Assembly: GCA_934486965.1 (NCBI GenBank)
Contig: CAKSQP010000030.1
Location: forward strand, 1-13,847
Length of the DNA: 13,847 bases
Origin: an uncultured Eubacteriales bacterium
Lineage (GTDB): Bacteria > Bacillota > Clostridia > Oscillospirales > UBA644
Direction of reading: 5' to 3'
A model generated the notes under the pieces. It did no database searches. It was not told the origin of the DNA and saw only the letters and a list, made by a program, of their open reading frames with translations. The position numbers and the translations under genes are program-made. Positions 1-6,566 of this stretch are shown here, in pieces; position 1 is the first letter of the stretch; each line of letters opens with the position of its first letter.

Positions 1-537
1 GCAAAGGAAAAACTCGAAGAGTCGGCATATCTCAAAGAAGCGTCGGACGAAGAAAAGGAAAAGACCGCCGCCGCCGTCGGTATTGCCGCCGTCAAATTCG
101 GAGACCTTATAAATCAGAGAACGAAAAATTACATTTTCGACCTTGACAAATTCCTTGCGTTTGAGGGGAAAACAGGCACTTATATTCTTTACACCGTCAC
201 CCGTATAAATTCAATTCTGAAAAAATCGGGACTTTCCCTCGACGGCGGAATTTCGCCCGTAACGCTTTATTCCGAAAGCGAAAGAGCGCTTGCCCTGAAA
301 ATCCTGCTCGCGGGAGAGGCTTTTTCCGTCGCATTAAGAGAAAAAGCCCCGAACTATATCTGCGACAGCGTTTATCAGATAGCGACCGCCTTTTCGAAAT
401 TTTATCACGATAACCGCATAATCGACGAAAAGGACGAGGCGAAGAAAAAATCGTGGCTTTCCCTCTGCCTTATGACCCGCAAGATGATATTGAAACATCT
501 TGACGTTCTGGCGATAGATTCGGTTGAGAATATGTAA
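1..537 (+). CDS. argS: Arginyl-tRNA synthetase, C-terminal part (5' end outside window)
   Basis: The reading frame is open from base 1 and stops with TAA at 535-537, giving the last 178 residues. The protein charges tRNA-Arg with arginine in the cytoplasm (class I synthetase). The visible part covers the end of the catalytic domain and the DALR anticodon-binding domain. Near residues 30-53 there is AVKFGDL followed by NYIFDLDKF, and EGKTGTYILYTVTRINSILKK-like sequence lies at about 57-76. The terminal helical bundle carries CDSVYQIATAFSKFYHDNRI at about 120-139. All are hallmarks of ArgRS. The KMSKS-like catalytic region lies upstream of the window. A strong hairpin terminator follows 20 nt after the stop, so this is the last gene of its transcript. 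Identification is from remembered family motifs and is secure. Confidence 0.95.
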   Translation, partial: AKEKLEESAYLKEASDEEKEKTAAAVGIAAVKFGDLINQRTKNYIFDLDKFLAFEGKTGTYILYTVTRINSILKKSGLSLDGGISPVTLYSESERALALKILLAGEAFSVALREKAPNYICDSVYQIATAFSKFYHDNRIIDEKDEAKKKSWLSLCLMTRKMILKHLDVLAIDSVENM

Positions 538-556
538 AAGAGAAAATTAAATAAAC

Positions 557-586
557 AAAACAGCCGTTCTTTTGAACGGCTGTTTT
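557..586. terminator. Bidirectional intrinsic terminator between convergent argS and the dnaK operon
   Basis: A perfect 9-bp stem CAGCCGTTC / GAACGGCTG (561-569 and 574-582) encloses a TTTT loop. It is flanked by AAAA on the left (557-560) and a run of T on the right (583-588), so it reads as a Rho-independent terminator on both strands. It lies between two convergent transcription units, argS (+) and the last gene of the dnaK operon (-). Confidence 0.92.
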
Positions 587-628
587 TTCCTCAGGAGAGG
601 ATTTTATGGAAAAATATGGAGGGAGTAA

Positions 629-1033
629 TCATATTTTGACGGTAAAGTCCTTTTTGCAACGCGGGCAGCAGCAGGTATGCGTGCCTTTTCTTCTCGGAAG
701 CCGCAGTTTTGCTTTGCAGTTGGGACATTTACGGTAAACGTGGGTCTTTCTGTCGCGGAAACGGTTTTTTATTCCCGTAAAGAAAGAAACGACCTTTCCT
801 TTCACGACTGAATATTTATAGTTTTCGCTCTGCCGTTTTGCGATATTCCGCGAAAGCATACGGAAAAAGTAAAGAAAAATGACGACAAGTTCGAGAGCCA
901 TTATTATCATGCTTCTCAAAAAAAGATTGAGAATAAGCAGAATAAAATAGAGCCAGAAGAGCGCTTTATTTAAGTTATCGCCGCCGTATCTTCCCGACAT
1001 GAAACGCATGAGCCACATTTTGAATTTATACAT
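629..1033 (-). CDS. Two-helix membrane protein with C-terminal zinc ribbon
   Basis: A 134-residue protein starting at the ATG at 1033-1031, which overlaps the J-protein stop by 8 nt (ATGTATAA). The GTG 9 nt further upstream lies inside the Shine-Dalgarno sequence (AGGTGA, 5 nt before the ATG) and is not preferred. A basic N-terminus with an RFMSGRYGGDNLN motif (10-22) precedes two hydrophobic helices (about 24-39 and 42-60). A basic stretch follows, then a zinc ribbon made of C103-P-N-C106 and C123-P-R-C126, with two extra cysteines at 121-122. The ribbon should be cytoplasmic if the helices form a hairpin. I do not recognise a characterised function. Being last in a dnaK/J-protein operon suggests a membrane role linked to that chaperone unit (inference). 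Confidence 0.8.
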   Translation of the reverse strand: MYKFKMWLMRFMSGRYGGDNLNKALFWLYFILLILNLFLRSMIIMALELVVIFLYFFRMLSRNIAKRQSENYKYSVVKGKVVSFFTGIKNRFRDRKTHVYRKCPNCKAKLRLPRRKGTHTCCCPRCKKDFTVKI

Positions 1034-1835
1034 AATCTTCACCTAAATCTATTTTTGTCGGACTTTCGTATTTCTGTTCGGACGAAACGCTTACGGTCTT
1101 CGTGTCGGGCGTATCGTTTTTGATAAAGAAGAACCCGAACGGGCTTCGGCAGAAGCAGGAACAGATTATCTGCGCGATAAACCAGACAAGACAGCAGGTC
1201 GTAAGGTTAAATCCGCGGGAACGTCCGCCGTAACTGCGGCTGTCCTGACTGTATACCCTGCCGCCCGACGAAATAAGGTCGAGAATTCTTTTGTATTCGG
1301 CGTTTGTCGGTTCCATCTGGACTGCGGTCTTCGCGTGGGAAAGAGCGGTGACCTTATTCCCCGTGTTATAGTTTGCTATCGCCGAATAATAATACCATTC
1401 CGCCGTTCTGTCGGTTATTCCCGAAAGAACGTTGAGGGCCTCGGCATAAGCCCCGTTTCTTATATAGTGTCTTACGGTGTCAAAGGGCGAACGTTCGCGG
1501 TTCGTATAAGTCGTATAATAGCCGCCGAAAGGTCCGAACCCTCCGAAATCAAATCCTCCGAACGGGTCTTCCTGCCCGTTTCCGTAGGACCCTGCGCCCG
1601 TCGACGAACCTCTGTAAGAACCGTAGGGGTTGCCGTAAGACGTCTGCTGCGTTGCTTTTCCGCTTTTTATCTGTTCGTAAGCGGCGTTTATCTCGCTCAT
1701 TTTCTTTGCGGCTTCCGGATCGTTCGGGTTTAAGTCGGGGTGATATTTTTTTGCAAGGCGGCGGTATGCCTTTGTGACTTCCTCGTCGCTCGCCCCATAC
1801 GGAACACCGAGTACCTTATAAGGGTCCTGTGCCAT
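1026..1835 (-). CDS. Membrane-anchored J-domain (DnaJ-like) protein with TPR-like region
   Basis: 269 residues. The J domain (about 4-60) contains the HPD triad at 32-34, which in this family stimulates the ATPase of a DnaK partner. A Gly/Ser/Tyr/Phe-rich linker follows (65-110), then a TPR-like helical stretch (about 118-188) with AEALNVLSGI and ALSHAKTAVQMEP. A hydrophobic segment (about 209-238) contains five cysteines (C214, C215, C225, C227, C229), and an acidic 30-residue tail ends the protein. The zinc-finger and C-terminal beta domains of classical DnaJ are absent, so this is a class C J-protein. The start ATG follows GGGAGGAAG and lies 20 nt inside the upstream DUF5685 gene. The natural partner is the DnaK encoded two genes upstream. 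The topology (J domain in the cytoplasm, tail outside) is an inference from the single hydrophobic segment. Confidence 0.9.
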   Translation of the reverse strand: MAQDPYKVLGVPYGASDEEVTKAYRRLAKKYHPDLNPNDPEAAKKMSEINAAYEQIKSGKATQQTSYGNPYGSYRGSSTGAGSYGNGQEDPFGGFDFGGFGPFGGYYTTYTNRERSPFDTVRHYIRNGAYAEALNVLSGITDRTAEWYYYSAIANYNTGNKVTALSHAKTAVQMEPTNAEYKRILDLISSGGRVYSQDSRSYGGRSRGFNLTTCCLVWFIAQIICSCFCRSPFGFFFIKNDTPDTKTVSVSSEQKYESPTKIDLGEDYV

Positions 1836-2637
1836 TTTTCTTCCTCCCGAAAGCTTTGTATTTTAATAAAATTCCCGAAAACAAAACGTTTTCGATTATG
1901 TTTTTCTCTTCTTCGATGCCGAGAGCCGCGTAAGCCGAAACGACGTCCGCCATCAAAAGGGAAACGGTGTCGTCAAAGCTGCCGCTGTCGCAGAGACGAA
2001 GAGGGTTATATCGCTGTTTTTTTATGTCGCTTTTCAAGTCGCATATCGCGTCGACGGTGTAAATATATTTTCCGAGAGCCGAACCGAAACGGAAGAGTTT
2101 TTCGTAGTTTCCGTCTTCTTTCATCGCGAAAATTTCGCCCATGATGTCCCCGAAAAGCCCCGACGGAATATCGGGGTTTAAGCAATCGGCGTTTTCGGCG
2201 GCGGAAATTTCGGCAAGGCGGTCTCTTGTCACTTTGCACTGCCGAGGAAACTTTTCTTCGGCTTTTTTCACCGCTTTTTCGAAAATTTTGGCTTCCGCGA
2301 GCGCGATTCGGTTTTTGTCGTCGTTCCAGTCGTCGAGAAATTTATAATACGAAAGCATAACGTTCATATATGCGGCGTATTCCGAAAATTCGTTTTCCAC
2401 CGACGAAAAAGACGGAAACGGGTGAAGAAAGCATCTGCGCGTTTTTTCGGTGTCGGTCTTTTTATAAAGAGCCGACAGCACGACCGAAAGAAACGTTAAG
2501 TCGTAACTTAAAGTTATCCTTGACATTTTTCCGCAGTTGTCTCTGAGCGAGCGGCAAAGCCCGCAGTAATACGCCCTGTATTTTTTCGAATCTTCCTTTG
2601 AAAGAAGAGACGAATCGGCGAGAATATATCCGAACAT
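1816..2637 (-). CDS. DUF5685 family protein (possible squalene/phytoene-synthase-like fold)
   Basis: 273 residues, beginning MFGYIL. It carries the pattern I associate with DUF5685: YCGLC (C25, C28), a SRITLSYDLTFLS-type segment at 39-51, and RRCFLHPF (C69, H72), possibly a C-C-C-H metal site. No signal peptide or membrane helix is evident. Two Asp-rich motifs stand out: LDDWNDDKN (D102, D103, D106, D107) and a segment at 188-212 with L188-G189, D196, D200, D204, R209 and P212. The second resembles the second active-site signature of squalene/phytoene synthases, so a class I isoprenoid-synthase-like helical fold is possible, though this is inferred from pattern only. The start codon comes 1 nt after the dnaK stop, and the 3' end overlaps the J-protein gene by 20 nt. 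The family has no characterised function that I know of. Confidence 0.88.
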   Translation of the reverse strand: MFGYILADSSLLSKEDSKKYRAYYCGLCRSLRDNCGKMSRITLSYDLTFLSVVLSALYKKTDTEKTRRCFLHPFPSFSSVENEFSEYAAYMNVMLSYYKFLDDWNDDKNRIALAEAKIFEKAVKKAEEKFPRQCKVTRDRLAEISAAENADCLNPDIPSGLFGDIMGEIFAMKEDGNYEKLFRFGSALGKYIYTVDAICDLKSDIKKQRYNPLRLCDSGSFDDTVSLLMADVVSAYAALGIEEEKNIIENVLFSGILLKYKAFGRKKNGTGPL

Positions 2638-2638
2638 T

Positions 2639-4435
2639 TTAATCCTTGAAGTCGGCGTCGTAGTAGTCCTGCGACGGGGTTTCGGGCTCGGTGTAGTTCG
2701 AAGAATTATCGGAAGACTGCTGAGAGCCTGCCGAATTTTCCGCCTGCGAAACTATTCTTTCGAGTTCTTCGATCGCCTCCGATTTTTCGGCGGGGTTCTT
2801 CGATTTCTTTGCCTTGCTTGCCTTTTTGCAGGCCTCGTCGAGCCGCTTTTTGTCTTCCTTACCGAGTTTTTTCGAGACGTTTGCCGCCCTGAAAAGAAGT
2901 TGGTCTATCTCGTTTTCGGCGTTCGCCGCTTCTTTTCTCTTTCTGTCTTCTTCGGCGTAGACCTGCGAATCTTTTATCGCGCGGTCTATCTCGTCCTTTG
3001 AAAGGTTGGACGAGGCGGTTATCGTGATATCCTGACTTTTGCCCGTTCCCAAGTCTCTTGCGGTGACGTGGACTATCCCGTTCGCGTCTATTTCAAAAGT
3101 GACCTCTATCTGCGGAACGCCGCGCATGGCTCTTTTTATGCCGTTCAGGTGAAATTCTCCGAGCAGTTTGTTGTCGGCGGTCATCTGCCGCTCTCCTTGG
3201 AAAACCTTTACGTCGACCGAGGTCTGGAAGTTCGCGGCGGTGGTGTAAATATCGCTCTTTTTAATGGGGATAGTCGTGTTTCTTTCGATTATTTTCGAGA
3301 AGATTCCGCCCATGGTTTCAATTCCGAGCGAAAGGGGAGTAACGTCGAGGAGCAAAAGCCCTTTGATGTCTCCCGACAGAACACCTGCCTGCAAAGACGC
3401 CCCCATTGCTACACATTCGTCGGGGTTTATTCCTTTGAACGGTTCTTTGCCGATAAGGTTTCTTACCGCCTCCTGAACCGCGGGAATTCGCGAAGAACCG
3501 CCGACAAGCAGAACTTTCGAGATATTGGCGGGGATAAGTCCCGCGTCGGAAAGCGCTCTGTTGACGGGTCCCATCGTCGCGTCGACGAGATAGGACGTCA
3601 GTTGATTGAATTTTGCCCGAGTTATTGTCATTTCAAGGTGCGCGGGTCCGTCCTTTTTCTGCATTAAGAACGGGAGGTTTATCTCGGTCTGCGTCATCGA
3701 CGAAAGTTCTATCTTCGCCTTTTCCGCGGCTTCTTTTATTCGGGAGAGCGCGGTGATATCCTTTTTCGCGTCACAGCCCGTCTGCTTTTTGAATTCTTCG
3801 CAGATATAGTCGGTTAAAACGTTGTCGAAATCGTCGCCGCCGAGCCTGTTGTTTCCCGCGGTCGCCAAAACCTCGATAACGCCGCCGTTAATATCGAGAA
3901 CCGACACGTCGAAAGTTCCGCCGCCGAGGTCGTAGACAAGAATTTTCTGAGCCTCTTCCTTATCGACCCCGTACGCGAGCGCCGCCGCCGTCGGTTCGTT
4001 GATTATTCTTTTTACGTTAAGTCCCGCAATGGTTCCCGCGTCCTTTGTCGCCTGTCTCTGGGCGTCTGTAAAATATGCGGGGACGGTTATGACCGCGTCA
4101 AAAACGGGTTCGCCGAGATAGTTTTCGGCGTCGGCTTTGAGTTTACGCAAAATCATCGCGGAGATTTCCTGCGGAGTATATTTTTTAGAATCTATTGTAA
4201 TTCTGCGGTCGGTTCCCATATCTCTTTTTATCGAAGAAACGGTTCTGTCGGGGTTTATTACCGCCTGTCTTTTCGCGGTTTTGCCGACGAGCCGCTGACC
4301 GTCCTTTGTGAAAGCGACGACCGACGGGGTGGTTCTTTCTCCGACTTCGTTAGGGATTATAACGCTCTGCCCCTGCTCCATTACGGCGACGCAGGAGTTC
4401 GTCGTTCCGAGATCTATTCCTATGACTTTTGACAT
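2639..4435 (-). CDS. dnaK: Hsp70 chaperone DnaK (probable operon-specific paralogue)
   Basis: 598 residues from the ATG at 4435-4433. The in-frame GTG 9 nt upstream is part of the ribosome-binding site (GGTGAAG), so the ATG is preferred. The ATPase domain (1-356) has IGIDLGTTNS (5-14), EPTAAALAYG (147-156), DLGGGTFDVS (169-178) and LLVGGSSRIP (309-318). The linker is GLLLLDVTP (359-367). The substrate-binding beta domain (about 368-480) contains TPLSLGIETMGG and NTTIP, and the helical lid (about 480-565) is followed by a Ser/Gln/Asn-rich tail ending DADFKD. Length is near the monoderm norm of about 610. It refolds or remodels client proteins using ATP, with J-protein and GrpE partners. Here it leads an operon with DUF5685, a J-protein and a membrane zinc-ribbon protein rather than hrcA-grpE-dnaJ, and no CIRCE operator is seen. 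That suggests a second, dedicated DnaK, but the rest of the genome is needed to tell. Confidence 0.97.
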   Translation of the reverse strand: MSKVIGIDLGTTNSCVAVMEQGQSVIIPNEVGERTTPSVVAFTKDGQRLVGKTAKRQAVINPDRTVSSIKRDMGTDRRITIDSKKYTPQEISAMILRKLKADAENYLGEPVFDAVITVPAYFTDAQRQATKDAGTIAGLNVKRIINEPTAAALAYGVDKEEAQKILVYDLGGGTFDVSVLDINGGVIEVLATAGNNRLGGDDFDNVLTDYICEEFKKQTGCDAKKDITALSRIKEAAEKAKIELSSMTQTEINLPFLMQKKDGPAHLEMTITRAKFNQLTSYLVDATMGPVNRALSDAGLIPANISKVLLVGGSSRIPAVQEAVRNLIGKEPFKGINPDECVAMGASLQAGVLSGDIKGLLLLDVTPLSLGIETMGGIFSKIIERNTTIPIKKSDIYTTAANFQTSVDVKVFQGERQMTADNKLLGEFHLNGIKRAMRGVPQIEVTFEIDANGIVHVTARDLGTGKSQDITITASSNLSKDEIDRAIKDSQVYAEEDRKRKEAANAENEIDQLLFRAANVSKKLGKEDKKRLDEACKKASKAKKSKNPAEKSEAIEELERIVSQAENSAGSQQSSDNSSNYTEPETPSQDYYDADFKD

Positions 4436-4469
4436 TTTCTTCACCGTCCGAATTTCAGTTTATATTTAT

Positions 4470-4475
4470 ATTATA
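4470..4475 (-). promoter_or_regulatory. Probable -10 element of the dnaK operon
   Basis: On the minus strand this reads TATAAT, 34 nt before the dnaK ATG, in AT-rich DNA. No convincing -35 box lies 16-18 nt upstream (the region is mostly T and A). The assignment therefore rests on the -10 match alone. There is no CIRCE-type inverted repeat, so HrcA control is not indicated. Confidence 0.5.
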
Positions 4476-4514
4476 CCGCACATTTTAGGAATAAAAATAT
4501 CCGCAAAATCAAAC

Positions 4515-4546
4515 TTCGGTGATTTTCGGTTGATTTTCGGTTGATA
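4515..4546 (+). promoter_or_regulatory. Three phased direct repeats, likely operator for the response regulator
   Basis: Three tandem copies of TTCGGTTGATT start at 4515 (one T shorter), 4525 and 4536, so they recur every 10-11 bp, one DNA turn. The last ends 9 nt before the TATAAT at 4556 and so covers the -35 region. OmpR/PhoB-family regulators typically bind direct repeats of this spacing just upstream of the -10. Autoregulation of the adjacent response regulator is the natural reading. The array is also upstream of the divergent dnaK promoter. Confidence 0.6.
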
Positions 4547-4555
4547 ATGTGATAG

Positions 4556-4561
4556 TATAAT
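4556..4561 (+). promoter_or_regulatory. -10 element of the response regulator-kinase operon
   Basis: A perfect TATAAT lies 21 nt before the response regulator ATG. The best -35-like hexamer, TTGATT at 4530-4535, is 20 nt upstream, which is too far for a strong constitutive promoter. This fits a promoter activated by a regulator bound to the direct repeats at 4515-4546. Confidence 0.7.
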
Positions 4562-4582
4562 TATGTAAAAGGAGTGAGCCGA

Positions 4583-5254
4583 ATGTTCAAAATACTTGTA
4601 GTCGAAGACGACGCCGAACTTCAACAACTTTATTGCAGAGTGCTTTCCCGCAACGGTTATCTTCCGTTCGGAGCGGCTTTTGCAAAGGAAGCGCTCGATA
4701 TAATGGAGCACGAATATATCGACCTTATCATAACCGACGTCATGATGCCGGGAATGGACGGTTTTGAATTTGTCAAAACGCTCCGCGACGGCGACTGCAC
4801 ACTTCCCGTGCTTGTAATTACGGCAAAGGACAGTTTCAGGGACAAGCAGATAGGCTTTCTTTCGGGAGTCGACGACTATATGGTAAAGCCCGTCGACGTA
4901 AACGAAATGGTCCTGCGGGTAGGGGCGCTTCTCCGACGCGCAAAGAGCGTCAGCGAAAGAAAACAGACGGTCGGGAAAACAACTCTCGAATACGACACCC
5001 TGACCGTGTATTCCGAGAATTCTTCGCAGACTCTTCCTCAGAAAGAGTTTATGCTTCTTTATAAACTTATATCTTACCCGAACCGTATTTTTACCCGCCA
5101 GCAGATAATGGACGACGTATGGGGGCTTGACAGTTTTACCGACGCGCATACCGTCGACGTACATATAAACAGGCTTCGCGACAGGTTCCGCGACAACCCC
5201 GATTTTGAAATAGTCACCGTCCGCGGACTCGGATATAAGGCGGTGAAAAAGTGA
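4583..5254 (+). CDS. OmpR/PhoB-family response regulator
   Basis: 223 residues from the ATG at 4583, 8 nt after the GGAG of AAAAGGAGTG. The in-frame GTG at 4574 lies within that site and is not preferred. The receiver domain (1-115) shows the acidic pair D9-D10, phospho-acceptor D52 in IITDVMMPG, T80 and K102 in VKPVDVNE. The winged-helix DNA-binding domain (about 128-223) has LPQKEFMLL, TRQQIMDDVWG, a DVHINRLRDRFRD recognition-helix region and the terminal TVRGLGYK. Phosphorylated by its kinase, it should bind DNA and set transcription of target promoters. It overlaps the kinase gene by 4 nt, so the pair is cognate. The target set is unknown. The repeats in its own promoter are the best candidate binding site. 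Confidence 0.96.
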   Translation: MFKILVVEDDAELQQLYCRVLSRNGYLPFGAAFAKEALDIMEHEYIDLIITDVMMPGMDGFEFVKTLRDGDCTLPVLVITAKDSFRDKQIGFLSGVDDYMVKPVDVNEMVLRVGALLRRAKSVSERKQTVGKTTLEYDTLTVYSENSSQTLPQKEFMLLYKLISYPNRIFTRQQIMDDVWGLDSFTDAHTVDVHINRLRDRFRDNPDFEIVTVRGLGYKAVKK

Positions 5255-6315
5255 GCAGGGTCCCCGTCGAAAACGAACGGACAGTCAAACCGTATATAAA
5301 ACTGCGCAGTCGCTTTCTTTCCGTCACGTTTCTGTTTTTGCTTATTTTCCTTGCTCTTTCGGGCATTTTTGTCGGAGTTCTGTATCGCCGCAACCTCTTT
5401 ATGCCGATATTTTCGAACCCGATGTTCGTCGTCCTGCTCGTCTTCATTATAAGTTTTGCGATAGCGTCTCTTCTGGCGTTTTATGTCGACAGGAAAATTC
5501 TTTCCCCCGTCGAAAAACTTTCGGAAGCCTCGAAAAAAGTGGCAACGGGCGATTTTTCCGTAAGACTTCCCGTTGACAGGACCTCCGAAGAAACCTATAC
5601 GACCTTTACGAATTTCAACGAAATGGTCGAGGGGCTTTCGGCGATAGAAACGCTCCGCGACGACTTTGTCGCAAACGTTTCCCACGAATTCAAAACACCG
5701 CTTTCGGCAATAGAGGGATATGCCGCCCTCCTGCAGGACGAAACTCTTTCCGACAAGGACAGACGGGAATACGCCTCAAAAATCCTTTTCAACACCCGAC
5801 GGCTTTCCGACCTTACAAGCAATATTTTAATGCTTTCAAAACTCGAAAACAGGAAAACCCCGCCCGAGAAAACGACTTTCAGGCTCGACGAACAACTCCG
5901 CGAAGCAATTTTGATGCTCGAACCTAAATGGAGCGCGAAAAACATAAATTTCGACCTCGAAAACCTGCCCGAAATAACCTACAACGGCGCCGAACCTTTG
6001 CTTTTGCAGGTCTGGACGAACATCATAGGAAACGCCGTAAAATTCGTTTCGGAGGGAGGAAACGTCTCCGTTGCGGCGGAGGAAACGCTCAATTTCGTTA
6101 CGGTAAAAATCGCCGACGACGGCATAGGCATGAGCGAAGAAACAAAGTACCGCATTTTCGATAAATTCTATCAGGGAGACACTTCTCACCGCTCCGGCGG
6201 CAACGGCTTGGGGCTTACCCTTTGCCTGACGATTGTTACCCTCTGCGGCGGCTCGATAGCGGTCGACAGCAAAGAAAAACAGGGCTCGACCTTCACCGTC
6301 AAACTGCCGAAATGA
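5251..6315 (+). CDS. Intramembrane-sensing sensor histidine kinase
   Basis: 354 residues from a GTG start that overlaps the response regulator stop (GTGA). A GGTGA site sits 4 nt upstream. Two transmembrane helices (about 23-45 and 58-78) are joined by only about 12 residues, so there is no real external sensor domain, as in intramembrane-sensing kinases. A HAMP-like linker follows (about 80-132). The HisKA domain has phospho-acceptor H145 in NVSHEFKTPL. The ATPase domain has the N box (N257, N261), G1 (DDGIGM, 289-294), F box (IFDKFYQGD) and G2 (GGNGLGL, 316-322). All catalytic motifs are intact. Signal candidates are envelope stress, antibiotics or a partner membrane protein, but the sequence does not decide. 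The last 37 codons and the following 39 bp are duplicated just downstream. Confidence 0.95.
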   Translation: MSRVPVENERTVKPYIKLRSRFLSVTFLFLLIFLALSGIFVGVLYRRNLFMPIFSNPMFVVLLVFIISFAIASLLAFYVDRKILSPVEKLSEASKKVATGDFSVRLPVDRTSEETYTTFTNFNEMVEGLSAIETLRDDFVANVSHEFKTPLSAIEGYAALLQDETLSDKDRREYASKILFNTRRLSDLTSNILMLSKLENRKTPPEKTTFRLDEQLREAILMLEPKWSAKNINFDLENLPEITYNGAEPLLLQVWTNIIGNAVKFVSEGGNVSVAAEETLNFVTVKIADDGIGMSEETKYRIFDKFYQGDTSHRSGGNGLGLTLCLTIVTLCGGSIAVDSKEKQGSTFTVKLPK

Positions 6316-6354
6316 TTTTCTGCTTTCCTGCCCCGCCCCGACTGTCAGACCGTT
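6201..6354 (+). repeat. Direct repeat, copy 1 (functional 3' end of the histidine kinase gene)
   Basis: This 154-nt segment covers codons 318-354 of the kinase, its stop codon and 39 nt beyond. It recurs 166 nt downstream at 6367-6523. From CTTTGCCTG through AAACAGGG the two copies are identical. They differ by three substitutions near the left edge (two synonymous and one changing Leu to Ser) and by small indels further right. Confidence 0.93.
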
Positions 6355-6366
6355 TTATTGGGAAGA

Positions 6367-6523
6367 CAACGGTTCGGGGCTTACTCTTTGCCTGACGATT
6401 GTTACCCTCTGCGGCGGCTCGATAGCGGTCGACAGCAAAGAAAAACAGGGGGTCGACCTTCACCGTCAAACTGCCGAAATGATTTTCTGCTTTCCTGCCT
6501 CGCGCCCAGACTGTCAGACCGTT
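6367..6523 (+). pseudogene. Duplicated, frameshifted 3' fragment of the histidine kinase gene
   Basis: Second copy of the kinase tail, separated from copy 1 by 12 nt. It can be read as NGSGLTLCLTIVTL and onward up to KEKQG. A 1-nt insertion (GGGGGTCGAC against GGGCTCGAC) then destroys the STFTVKLPK ending. It has no start site and lacks all upstream kinase domains, so it is not a functional gene. Its kinase-like frame is +1 relative to copy 1 and stays open to a TAA at 6635-6637. Homologous recombination between the copies would delete 166 bp and give the kinase a longer, altered C-terminus. Confidence 0.9.
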
Positions 6524-6566
6524 CGGGGGACATCGGGTCTTGGAGTGGGAAGTCGGTTTGCATATC

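Noticed and set aside
606..737. Short plus-strand frame starting ATG at 606 after AGAGG
   Set aside because: Sits just after a strong terminator and runs antisense into the zinc-ribbon gene. Probably chance.
3068..3667. 199-codon plus-strand open frame inside dnaK
   Set aside because: Antisense to highly conserved DnaK sequence, no ribosome-binding site.
4436..4573. CIRCE heat-shock operator in front of dnaK
   Set aside because: Searched by eye for TTAGCACTC-N9-GAGTGCTAA. Nothing similar in the divergent intergenic region.
4466..5164. 232-codon minus-strand open frame opposite the response regulator
   Set aside because: Antisense shadow of a clear OmpR-family gene, and it would also cover the operator and the dnaK promoter. 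No family resemblance.
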